Shown here piece by piece: positions 16,929-24,941 of a stretch of 34,523 nucleotides of DNA; positions within the stretch are counted from its first letter, which is position 1; each line of letters begins with the position of its first letter. The notes under the pieces were generated by a model. That model worked only from the letters and a program-made list of their open reading frames with translations, searched no databases and was not told the DNA's origin. The DNA comes from Myxococcales bacterium (GTDB lineage: Bacteria; Myxococcota_A; Polyangia; JAHFDS01): assembly GCA_023248855.1 (NCBI GenBank), contig JAHFDS010000005.1, forward strand, positions 28,480-63,002, given 5' to 3'. Made by a program: the position numbers and the translations under genes.

Positions 16929-16947
16929 GCTCGCCGAGCGGCACTAG
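16779..16947. mobile_element. 169-bp inverted-repeat element (possible MITE or palindromic unit)
   Basis: The two ends are inverted copies of each other. The first 15 bases are identical (ctagtgccgctcggc at 16779-16793 and its reverse complement at 16933-16947), and similarity extends to about 26 of 31 bases (16779-16809 with 16917-16947). An inner pair (cccagga near 16814 with tcctggg near 16912) extends the stem. TA lies at both ends (16780-16781 and 16945-16946), and CTAG could also be read as a 4-bp duplication, so a miniature transposable element is possible. A diverged copy of one arm is at 29184-29214. No transposase is present. Confidence 0.5.
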
Positions 16948-16988
16948 GTATTTGGTCCATCAGAGGGTACGCCAGGCGGGGCGCGGCG

Positions 16989-18578
16989 ATGGCCGCGGTG
17001 GTCATGAGCGCGGGCACCGCGTGGGCGTCGGGCCTCGAGGCGGGGACCAATGGTTCGCAGGCGACGGCGCGCGGCGGGGCGTTCGTCGCCAAGGCCGACG
17101 ACGCCACCGCGATCGAGCACAATCCGGCAGGGCTTGCGCGCCTGCGCGGCTTCCACCTGTCGTTCGACAGCAACTTCGTGGCCGTCAACTCCTCCTTCCA
17201 GCGCGCCGGCAACTACCCCGACGTCTGCCCGCCCGGGACGACGGTGGGCTGCGTCCCCGCACCCTTCCGGGGTCAGCCTTTCCCCAAGGTGGAGAACGGC
17301 TACGGCCTCTCGTGGGTCCCCCAGATCGCGATGGCCTACGGCTTCGGCCGCGTCGCCGTCGCGGCGGGCATCTTCGGTCCCTCGTCCCCGCGGGGCGTGC
17401 TGTTCCCCGACACCGTGACCACGGCCAACGGCACCCAGGCGCCGAGCCCCGGGCGCTACGACCTGCTCGGCTCCGACCTGTTCGTGGCGTTCCCGACCCT
17501 GTCGGTGGCCGTCCGTCCGACCGACTGGCTTTCGGTGGGCGTCTCGCTCCATTACGCCTACTCGAACCTCAAGTTCCACCAGATCGTGGCGACGCCGAAG
17601 ACTGCCTGCCTCTCGATTCCTGCGCCCGGCGACGGACCCGACTACGGCGGCGGTCCGGAGTCGCCGACCTGCGACGTCGACATCAAGATCGACGCCACCG
17701 ACTCGGGCACCTTCTCGGCAACCGCGGGCCTGCTCCTCGTTCCATCGCCGAGCTTCGAGCTCGGTCTGTCGCTGCGCGTGCCCACCGACATCGAGGCCGA
17801 CGGCACGGCCCAGATCACGGCGTTCAAGGACGGCCCGACCTCTGTGCTCAACGCCGACAATCCCATGGATCCGGCGAGCAAGTGCCCGGGGGGCGACGCC
17901 GAGGCGGCTCGCCTGGGCATGGTCGAGGGCAAGAAGTGCGTCATGGGTCGCTCGAGGATCCAGACGCTCCTGCCCTGGAAGGTGCGCGCGGGCGGGCGCT
18001 ACGTGTTTCGCTCAGGTGAGCGCGAGTCGGGCGATATCGAGCTCGATTTCACCTACGACAAGTGGGGAGCCTTCAAGAACATCGACGTGCAGATCCGCGG
18101 CATCATGCCGGCGCCCGAGCCCACCATCCACGTGCCGCACCACTACCAGGACACCATCGGGGTCCGGATCGGCGGCGCCAAGCGCCTCGAGCTCGGCACG
18201 CGTAGCCTCGATCTGCGGGCGGGCCTGTCCTTCGAGACCGCGGCCCAAGGCGACAAGTACACCAAGCTGGACTTCGCCGCCTGGCAGAAGATCGGCCTGC
18301 ACACGGGCATCGGCTACGATCTGTGGGCGTCGGACTCGGGCTCGCGCGCCACCCTGCTGCTCGGCTACGCGTTCATTTACATGCCCGAGCGCGTGGAGAC
18401 CGACTCCAACCAGGCACAGACGAACGCGCTCTACAACGGCACGCCGGCGATGCCGACCCCGGCCAACCCCGATCCGCCCGACAAGGATCCGCGCACGCAG
18501 CTCGTCACGATCGTCGGCAACGGCACGTTCAACGCCGCCTACCACGTCTTCAACGCCGGTCTCGGCCTCGCGTTCTGA
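16989..18578 (+). CDS. OmpP1/FadL-family outer-membrane transport protein
   Basis: This protein of about 529 aa is a 14-strand beta-barrel type channel that usually takes up hydrophobic compounds such as fatty acids across the outer membrane. The diagnostic N-terminal block follows the signal peptide: SGLEAGTNGSQATARGGAFV and ADDATAIEHNPAGLARL. Many alternating beta-strand stretches follow, and the chain ends in a terminal Phe (GLGLAF), as outer-membrane barrels commonly do. ATG 16989 gives MAAVVMSAGTAWASG, a signal with no positively charged n-region. The in-frame codons just upstream (IWSIRGYARRGAA, 16950-16988) would supply one, so the true start may be a rare ATT or ATC at 16950-16961 lying next to the inverted-repeat element. 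It is convergent with the repeat-protein gene, 10 bp apart. Confidence 0.85.
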   Translation: MAAVVMSAGTAWASGLEAGTNGSQATARGGAFVAKADDATAIEHNPAGLARLRGFHLSFDSNFVAVNSSFQRAGNYPDVCPPGTTVGCVPAPFRGQPFPKVENGYGLSWVPQIAMAYGFGRVAVAAGIFGPSSPRGVLFPDTVTTANGTQAPSPGRYDLLGSDLFVAFPTLSVAVRPTDWLSVGVSLHYAYSNLKFHQIVATPKTACLSIPAPGDGPDYGGGPESPTCDVDIKIDATDSGTFSATAGLLLVPSPSFELGLSLRVPTDIEADGTAQITAFKDGPTSVLNADNPMDPASKCPGGDAEAARLGMVEGKKCVMGRSRIQTLLPWKVRAGGRYVFRSGERESGDIELDFTYDKWGAFKNIDVQIRGIMPAPEPTIHVPHHYQDTIGVRIGGAKRLELGTRSLDLRAGLSFETAAQGDKYTKLDFAAWQKIGLHTGIGYDLWASDSGSRATLLLGYAFIYMPERVETDSNQAQTNALYNGTPAMPTPANPDPPDKDPRTQLVTIVGNGTFNAAYHVFNAGLGLAF

Positions 18579-18588
18579 CCTTGATGAG

Positions 18589-21500
18589 CTAAAGGCCCTG
18601 CGAGCAGGGCACCGATGCGCCGTTCGGATCGGAGCAGTCGGTCCAGAAGAACCACAGGTACTTCCAGCGTGACAGCTGGTCCTGGCGCTCGCGCCCGAGC
18701 AGCCCGAGCAACGCTTGCCACTTGAAGTGGTCCGCGTTGTAGCGGTCGAGCGAGAACAGCGGGAAGACGTGGAAGCTCCACTCGGCGGCTCGCGCGCCCT
18801 TGCCGCGCGAGTAGTAGGTGTTGAGGACGACCGTCGACGCCTCGTCGGGCTTCTCGTAGCGAAAGCCGAGCGGCGCCAGGATCGACAGGCGTTTCTCGGC
18901 CGACTCGCTGTCTCGCCACTTGAAGTCCCACCACAGGGGAAAGCCCACGTTGACGCTGCTGTCGGGGCTGTCGAACTGCCACCAGAACGGGAAGACGACG
19001 AGGCGCTTCTTCTGTGCGTCTCCGTCCACGGATCGCACGACGAGCGGAGACAGGAACAGTGAGCTCGGGCCCTCGCGCTGCCAGTACGCGAGCGGAAACA
19101 GGAGCCCGCGGTCGGCGTCGAGCTCGCCCCATTGCCAATAGAGCGGAGTCACCATCCGCACGTACTCGTCGTTCTTCCGGCTCTCCGCGTAAAAGGGGAG
19201 GACGCCGCGCGTGTAGCCATCCGGGCGCGTGCGGTTGAAAAAAAGGAGCGACACGGTGGTCTCGGTCGCGCCGTCGCCCCAGCTCATGTAGAGCGGCGGC
19301 AAGATGGCGCGGTAGTGCTCGGCGCCATCGTCCCCTGCGAAGTAGAAGGGGACGACGCCGGTCGATGAGCCGTGCACGTGCGAGCGGTGCCAGCCGAGCG
19401 GCAGAAACAGCGTCGTCGAGTCCTTGGGTCCGCCCCATTGCCAGAAGAGCGGCGGCACGAACGTGTAGTGCTCGCCGGTCTGCTCGTTTCTGCCGAGGAA
19501 CAGGAACGGGACGACGCCCAGGCTCCACCCGATCTGCGACTGGCTGTAGAAGCCCGGCAGGAGCACGGTGGTGCTCGAGCTCGCGTCGGCAAAGCGCATG
19601 AAGAGCGGCGGCACGACGAGGTCGTAGCTGCCGGTGCCGTCGGGCCCGAGGTTGCGGCCCGCCGCATAGAAGGGCAGCAGGCCAAAGTGCTCGCGCGGAC
19701 CGACCTCGCGGTGATAGAAGAGCCCCGCCACCGTGGTGTGCCCGTCGTCGTCTCCGAAGCGGAAATAGAGAGGTGGCACGACATCGTAGTACGAATGTCG
19801 CTCCACCTTCTGCCGGCCGCCGAAGTAAAGCGGCGCGAAGCCGAAATCACTGCCGTACTTGGTCTCGTGGTCGTAATAGAGCGTCGCGATCGTGGTCTTG
19901 CTCTCGGCATCGCCCCAGCGCGCGAACAGGGGCGGCAAGACGAGGTCGTAGTACTCGCTTCCGTCGTCGGAGCGCCCGCCGGCGTAGAAGGGAAAGGAGC
20001 CCGCGTTCCAGCCGCCCTTCTTGCGCTGGTGCAACCAGCTCTGCAGCACGATGGTGGTGTCGCTGTGCGGCGACGACACGTGCTCGTACAGCGGGGGCAG
20101 AACGAAGTCGTAGCGAGTCGATCCCTCCTTCTCGCCGATGTCGAATTCGCCGCTCGCCCAGAGTGGGAAGACCCCGCGGTGACGGTCGCGCGCCGAGGCG
20201 AAATCGTAGTAGAGCGCCGCGATCGTGTTCTCCGTGTGCGCGTCGCCCCAGTGCGCGGTCAAGATCGGCGGCGCCAGCCAGAAGTGGTCGGGGCCGCGAT
20301 CGTGCGAAAGGAAGACCGGGAAGATCCCGAAATCGCCCCCCGCCGGCTCACGATGGCGCCAGCCCAGCGGAAAGAGGGTCGTGCGCTCACCGCGCACATC
20401 GTCGCCCCAGTCGAAGTAGAGGCCGAGCGGCACGTAATGGTAGAAGGCGTCCTTGCCCTTTTCCACCTCGCGTCCGCCGAAATAGAACGGCAGAAAGCCG
20501 CTGTCCCACGACGGGCCCTCCACGTGCCGGTAGAACGGCCCCGCAATCAGGAGCGAGCTCGCGTCGTCGTGGTCGTACCAGAACGGGAAGAAGGGAAAGA
20601 CCGTGTAGCGTCGCCCGTGGTGACGCCCCTGGAACCACAGCGGCGCGAAGCCGAAGTCGTAGTCGTCCGGATCGCCTTCGCCGTTCTTCAGGCCACGCCG
20701 GTAGTACGTGTTGAAGACCACGGTGGTGGCGTGGTCCTTGTCGTGGAGGTCGAAGGTCAGTAGCGGCGGGATGAGCGTGTAGCCTTCGTCCCCGGACACG
20801 CTCCGGAAGAAGAACGGGAACGCACCGTAGGACAGCTTCTCCGGCGTCCGGTGGTGGTAGCCGAGCAGCGCCCACGTGAACGATTCCTTCTCGTCGCTCC
20901 AGTGCAGCGTCAAGGCCGGCGGGACGATCGTGTAATGCTCGGCGCAGCCGCCGCCGGTCGCCGGGGGCTTGCACTGCCGGGCGCCCGTGAACACGAGCGG
21001 CGCGATGCCGAAGTCCCAGCTGCCCGCCTCCTGGCCACCCTCCTCGTGGTAATAGCCAGGTGGGATGACCGTGGTGGACTGCAGCGCGTCCGCGAACTTG
21101 AGGTAGAGCGGCGAGAGCACGGTGCGGCTCTGGCCGTGCCGACCGGCGTAAAGGAGCGGGAAGACGGTGAAGTCGTAGTCCTCGCCCTTCTTGTCGCGCC
21201 AGAGGTACGTGTTGAGGACCAGCGTCGAGTCCTGGGTCGCGTCGCCCCAGTGCACCCACAGGGGCGGCAGGATCGCGTCGTAGCCCCAGCCGCTGCGGCT
21301 TCGCCCCGACGCCCAAAACGGCAGCGAGCCGGCGTCCCAACCGTCCTTGGTCGTGCGCCAGTAGGTCTGCAGCGCGACGCCGGTGTCGCGGTCCTTGTCA
21401 AAGAACCGCCAGTAGAGTGGAAAGCCCACGTCGTAGCCGCCGCCGCGGCCGTCGCGCCCGCCGAAATAGAACGGGAACGAGAAGAACGTCCAGGCGTCGC

Positions 21501-22548
21501 CTTGCTCGCGGTAGTAGCTCTGCAGGAGCCACGTCTTGTGCTCGATCGCATCGCCCCAGCGGCCGTAGAGCAAAGGCGGGACGATGTCGTGGTAGACCTC
21601 TCCGTCGCGCCCGCCGAAGTAGAACGGGATGGCGCCCGCGTTCCAGGCGCGGCCCTTCGTCGAGACCCAGCCCGGCGGCACCAGCGCCAGCGACGTGTGC
21701 TCGTTCCTGTCGCCCCATTGCCAGTAGAGCGGCGGCAGGACGAAATCGTAGTAGCGGTCCGCGTGGCGGCCGCCGAAGTACAGCGGCACGATGCCGAAGT
21801 CCCAGTCGGGCGTGCGCAGGTGGTCGCGAAAGTAGGTGTTGCCGGCGATCGTGGTGGTCTCGCGCCGGTCGCCCCAGCGCCAGAACAGCGGCGGCACGAA
21901 CGTGTAGTGCTCGCCCGTGTCGTGGTGCTCGCCCCAGAACGCCAGCGGGATGAACGCCCCCGAGCGCGATCTCGCCGTCTCGTGATCGTAGAAGTTGAGG
22001 ATGCCGAGTGTCCGGCGCCCGGGCTCGCTGATGCGAAAGAAGAACGGAAACAGGACGTCGGTCTCGGCCGCCCGGTCGCGTCGGAAGAAATAGGGGCCGA
22101 TGAACCCGGCGCGTCCCTCGGCGTCGTCGCGCCAGCCGAACAGCGGCGTGACCGTCGTCTCGGACTTCGGCGTGCAGCTCTGCAGGAGAAACGGCAGGAC
22201 CAGCCGGAGCTTCGAGCCCTCCTCGACGTCGGTCGCGCTCCAGTAGAGAAACAGCGCTTCGATGAAGCTGCGGTCCCGCGAGACATAGAGCAGTGGTGGC
22301 AGGGGGATGGCGCTCTTGCCGAAGGCCTGACGCTTCTGGCCCTGCAGGATCTCCGCGCGCTCCTCGGCGCTGATGCACTCGGCAAACGGCCTGGCCGTGG
22401 CGGCGGGCGCCGCCACTTTCGGCAGCGGCGCCGGCGGCTCGGCGCGCGCCAGGGCGCCGTCGCGGCCGAACCCCAAGAGGTCGAGAGCCAAAAGCCCAAG
22501 ACCCAGAAGCGCCCAAGGCGGATACCCAAGGACCGCCCGTCGGCGCAT
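18589..22548 (-). CDS. Giant secreted aromatic-repeat protein (1319 aa)
   Basis: I do not recognise a described family. The N-terminus (MRRRAVLGYP, then ALLGLGLLALDLLGFG, then ALARAEPPAP) is a typical signal peptide without a lipobox. From about residue 170 to 1150 the protein is built of about 18 tandem degenerate repeats of about 53 residues. A unit reads roughly PFYFGGR, then YYDxVLPPLYxxWGD, then TTxxLxxYY. WGD-like turns occur near 226, 279, 332, 381, 435, 486, 551, 601, 660, 715, 768, 824, 879, 932, 987, 1039, 1091 and 1141. Tyr, Trp, Phe, Gly and Asp dominate; the regular hydrophobic alternation suggests an all-beta repeat fold, such as linked propeller blades or a solenoid. There is no enzymatic motif. 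It is divergent from the FAM20C-like kinase and convergent with the FadL-type gene. It is probably periplasmic or exported. Confidence 0.85.
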   Translation of the reverse strand: MRRRAVLGYPPWALLGLGLLALDLLGFGRDGALARAEPPAPLPKVAAPAATARPFAECISAEERAEILQGQKRQAFGKSAIPLPPLLYVSRDRSFIEALFLYWSATDVEEGSKLRLVLPFLLQSCTPKSETTVTPLFGWRDDAEGRAGFIGPYFFRRDRAAETDVLFPFFFRISEPGRRTLGILNFYDHETARSRSGAFIPLAFWGEHHDTGEHYTFVPPLFWRWGDRRETTTIAGNTYFRDHLRTPDWDFGIVPLYFGGRHADRYYDFVLPPLYWQWGDRNEHTSLALVPPGWVSTKGRAWNAGAIPFYFGGRDGEVYHDIVPPLLYGRWGDAIEHKTWLLQSYYREQGDAWTFFSFPFYFGGRDGRGGGYDVGFPLYWRFFDKDRDTGVALQTYWRTTKDGWDAGSLPFWASGRSRSGWGYDAILPPLWVHWGDATQDSTLVLNTYLWRDKKGEDYDFTVFPLLYAGRHGQSRTVLSPLYLKFADALQSTTVIPPGYYHEEGGQEAGSWDFGIAPLVFTGARQCKPPATGGGCAEHYTIVPPALTLHWSDEKESFTWALLGYHHRTPEKLSYGAFPFFFRSVSGDEGYTLIPPLLTFDLHDKDHATTVVFNTYYRRGLKNGEGDPDDYDFGFAPLWFQGRHHGRRYTVFPFFPFWYDHDDASSLLIAGPFYRHVEGPSWDSGFLPFYFGGREVEKGKDAFYHYVPLGLYFDWGDDVRGERTTLFPLGWRHREPAGGDFGIFPVFLSHDRGPDHFWLAPPILTAHWGDAHTENTIAALYYDFASARDRHRGVFPLWASGEFDIGEKEGSTRYDFVLPPLYEHVSSPHSDTTIVLQSWLHQRKKGGWNAGSFPFYAGGRSDDGSEYYDLVLPPLFARWGDAESKTTIATLYYDHETKYGSDFGFAPLYFGGRQKVERHSYYDVVPPLYFRFGDDDGHTTVAGLFYHREVGPREHFGLLPFYAAGRNLGPDGTGSYDLVVPPLFMRFADASSSTTVLLPGFYSQSQIGWSLGVVPFLFLGRNEQTGEHYTFVPPLFWQWGGPKDSTTLFLPLGWHRSHVHGSSTGVVPFYFAGDDGAEHYRAILPPLYMSWGDGATETTVSLLFFNRTRPDGYTRGVLPFYAESRKNDEYVRMVTPLYWQWGELDADRGLLFPLAYWQREGPSSLFLSPLVVRSVDGDAQKKRLVVFPFWWQFDSPDSSVNVGFPLWWDFKWRDSESAEKRLSILAPLGFRYEKPDEASTVVLNTYYSRGKGARAAEWSFHVFPLFSLDRYNADHFKWQALLGLLGRERQDQLSRWKYLWFFWTDCSDPNGASVPCSQGL

Positions 22549-22633
22549 CCGCGCATCCTATGCTGCAACCAGGATCCACAGAAGGGATCCGCACAAGAGA
22601 TCTGCAGGAGGTCCGTGCTATCCTTGGGGTTGC

Positions 22634-23683
22634 GTGCGTCTGTTCGGGTACGTCGTCATGGAAGCCTGCGCCCTCGGCGCGCTGGCGACCTCCGGCGTCG
22701 TCGTGGCCCGCTGGCTCACGCACTCGGCACCCGCGCAGGCGGAGAAGGTGCAGCTCGGCCGGCGTGGATCCACGCCGGATCGCCCGGCGCCCCGAGAGGC
22801 CGCGCCCACCCCGCACCCCGCGCCCTCGTTCTTCGGGCTCGATGACGAGGCCGTGCTTCGCAGCCTGCGCAGCGAACCGGTCGTGCGCGCACGGTTCAAC
22901 AAGGGCGGCTCCACCATCTCGCTGCGGCTGACCTTCGGCGACGGCTCCCAGGCCGCGTTCAAGCCTGCGCAGACCCACCAGTTCTCGATCCCCAGAAAAG
23001 AGGTCGCGGCCTATCGCCTGTCGCGCCTGCTCGGCATCAACCAGGTCGCCCCGGCGGCTCCCCGGGTGCTCTCTCGCGACGACATCGTCAAGCACCTCGA
23101 GCCCGGATCCTGGTCCGTGCTGCCGCGGATCCTCGCCGAGACCAAGTTCGACGCCCAGGGCCGGACTGCCGGCATGGCGCAGTACTGGATCCCGAAGATC
23201 AAGGACTCGAACCTCGAGATGCCGGCGATGGTGGCCGCCTGGACCGGCTGGCTGGCCCCTGGCAAGTCACCGCCCGAGGCTCGGCGATCGATGGCCGTGC
23301 AGCTCTCGAACCTGGTGGTGTTCGACCTCCTGATGAACCAGCGGGATCGCTTCTCCGGCGGCAACATGAAGGTGTCCGAGGACGACCGCGTCCTCTATTA
23401 CATGGACAACACCGCGGCGTTGTTCTCGCCGCAATCGGGGCATCCCAAGTTGCGCACCTTGCTCGGCAAGGTCGGCCTGTTCAGCGGACGCACAATCGAG
23501 GCCCTGCGCGGCCTTTCCGAGGCGTCCTTCCGGGCCGAGCTCGGCGCCGAGCCCGAGCCGCCCTACGAGATCGTCACGGCCGAGGAGCTCGCGGGCATCC
23601 TGACGCGCAAGGATCTCATCCTCGCCCACGTCGATGCGCTCATCGCCAAGCACGGCAAGAACGCCGTGCTGCCCTTCCCGTGA
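22634..23683 (+). CDS. Secreted or membrane-anchored FAM20C-like kinase-fold protein
   Basis: This protein of about 349 aa starts at GTG 22634 (ATG 22658 is an alternative). An N-terminal hydrophobic segment (about 5-25) forms a signal or anchor, placing the rest outside the cytoplasm. The domain has the layout of FAM20C-type protein kinases: AFKP with Lys 110, then RKEVAAYRLSRLLGINQVAP with Glu 123, matching the Lys and Glu that hold ATP. The segment NLVVFDLLMNQRDRFSGGNM corresponds to the FDFLMGNMDRHHYE catalytic loop (Asp 238, Asn 244). YYMDNTAALF corresponds to the metal-binding LDNG (Asp 258). These are my own alignments by eye. FAM20C proteins phosphorylate secreted proteins; a lipid- or sugar-kinase activity in the related PI3/4-kinase group is an alternative. 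It is divergent from the giant repeat protein, a plausible substrate. Confidence 0.6.
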   Translation: MRLFGYVVMEACALGALATSGVVVARWLTHSAPAQAEKVQLGRRGSTPDRPAPREAAPTPHPAPSFFGLDDEAVLRSLRSEPVVRARFNKGGSTISLRLTFGDGSQAAFKPAQTHQFSIPRKEVAAYRLSRLLGINQVAPAAPRVLSRDDIVKHLEPGSWSVLPRILAETKFDAQGRTAGMAQYWIPKIKDSNLEMPAMVAAWTGWLAPGKSPPEARRSMAVQLSNLVVFDLLMNQRDRFSGGNMKVSEDDRVLYYMDNTAALFSPQSGHPKLRTLLGKVGLFSGRTIEALRGLSEASFRAELGAEPEPPYEIVTAEELAGILTRKDLILAHVDALIAKHGKNAVLPFP

Positions 23684-23688
23684 CCGCC

Positions 23689-24906
23689 TCAGGGGATCGG
23701 CCGGCCGCCGTTGAGGAGCACGATCGTGACGGTGTCCGGGAAGACCACCACGTCGGCCTCGCCGAGCGCCGCGTTGTCCCCGTTGATCTGACCGAGCGCC
23801 GCGACCTTGACGGCCCCGGGGGCGATCGACAGCCCCGCGAACAGGCCGAGGCCGTCGGTCCCCTCGCTCAGCCGGCCCGCGTTGGGCAGCGTCTTGAACG
23901 GGTTGTCGTTGAAGTACGTGAAGCTCGTCGCGGGCGGGTTCAGGCCCACCTCGGCGAACTCGATGCGGACGTTCTGGCAGTCGCGCACCTCGCCGGCGAC
24001 CACGCCCTTGCCCGTCGGGATCCCTGACGAAAGGCCGGCCGAGGTGGGGATGATCTGGTAGTCGCTGCGCGAGAGCGCGACCGGTTGGAAGCGGTACTCG
24101 GTCTTGGCCGCATCCTCCCAGCAATCGACCGACTGTTCGGTCGCGCACCTCGGATCCGCGGAGGACGCGATCACGCGGAAGGAGACCAGCGGGGCCCACT
24201 TGCCGTCCGACGTGCCCATCGGCCCGGCCGCGCGCACCGCGAGCGGTGTGTCCGAGGGGACGGACGGGATCTGGTACGGCGCCTCGTAGCGCAAGCGATC
24301 CACGCACACGCCCTTCGAGCAGTACTGCGCCCCGCTCGCGCCGAGCATGGTCTGGCAGGGCGAGGAGCAGTCCGTGTCGGGCCTGGCGCAGGGAGGGTTG
24401 CCAGGCACGTCCTTGGTCGGGCACGCGCGCACGTTGCCCGCGTCCACGTCGGCCTGCGTGATGGTCGTGGTGGCGCCACCGATCGGCGCCGCGCGGCCGA
24501 GCGCATCCGCGGAGCCGAGGTCGGTCGCCTTGTAGACGTCGAGCTTGACGCCCGTCGAGTCTCCGCCGCCCGAGAACACGCGCACGTGGCCCTTGAGCGT
24601 GATGGCCCGGCTGGCAGGCGCCGTGGCGGTCTGGCCCAGGCAGCCGAGCACGGGTGCGAGGACGCCATCGTCCGCGCAGTAGTCGGTGATGCCGCTTCCG
24701 TCCCTGCACACGCTCCGTCGCGCGGGCATCGTCGGGGCGACCGCGCACGTGCCCTTCCAGGCGAGGCTGAACTGGCCCTGGCAGGTCCCCGAGCCGTCCC
24801 CGCCCCCGGACCCGGCGCCGCCCCCGCCCCCACCGGGGTGGTCACTGCCGCACGCGACCAGGGAGAGCAGCGTCCATAGCCCGAGCGTCGAACGGATCGT
24901 CTTCAT
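23689..24906 (-). CDS. Cys-rich secreted lipoprotein
   Basis: This 405-aa protein begins MKTIRSTLGLWTLLSLVAC, a lipoprotein signal with the modified Cys at 19. A Gly/Ser-rich linker (about 22-40) leads to a region with many Cys (over a dozen across the mature chain), suggesting disulfides outside the cytoplasm. Segments such as TLKGHVRVFSGGGDSTGVKL look like a carboxypeptidase-regulatory or transthyretin-like beta-sandwich, but this is weak. ATG 24906 was chosen for the signal peptide. It is convergent with the FAM20C-like gene (5 bp between stops) and lies 46 bp downstream of the FHA-GGDEF gene's start side, so it may be transcribed separately. Function unknown. Confidence 0.7.
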   Translation of the reverse strand: MKTIRSTLGLWTLLSLVACGSDHPGGGGGGAGSGGGDGSGTCQGQFSLAWKGTCAVAPTMPARRSVCRDGSGITDYCADDGVLAPVLGCLGQTATAPASRAITLKGHVRVFSGGGDSTGVKLDVYKATDLGSADALGRAAPIGGATTTITQADVDAGNVRACPTKDVPGNPPCARPDTDCSSPCQTMLGASGAQYCSKGVCVDRLRYEAPYQIPSVPSDTPLAVRAAGPMGTSDGKWAPLVSFRVIASSADPRCATEQSVDCWEDAAKTEYRFQPVALSRSDYQIIPTSAGLSSGIPTGKGVVAGEVRDCQNVRIEFAEVGLNPPATSFTYFNDNPFKTLPNAGRLSEGTDGLGLFAGLSIAPGAVKVAALGQINGDNAALGEADVVVFPDTVTIVLLNGGRPIP

Positions 24907-24941
24907 GGTGGCTCCAGGGAGTGAGCGTCGCCCGGGCGCGA

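Noticed and set aside
16764-16988. ATG at 16764 as start of the FadL-type protein
   Set aside because: It would add about 75 residues crossing the mnmG end and the inverted-repeat element, and would bury the signal peptide inside the protein. Third-position GC is low there.
18700-22400. CRISPR-like or satellite repeat signal
   Set aside because: The periodicity is about 150-165 bp, degenerate at DNA level and in frame, as expected for a repeat protein. There are no short identical direct repeats with unique spacers.
20851-22845. Long plus-strand open frame (664 codons) over the giant repeat gene
   Set aside because: It is antisense to a protein with a signal peptide and clear repeats. It is rich in Arg/Val/Glu typical of GC-rich antisense frames and has no domain.
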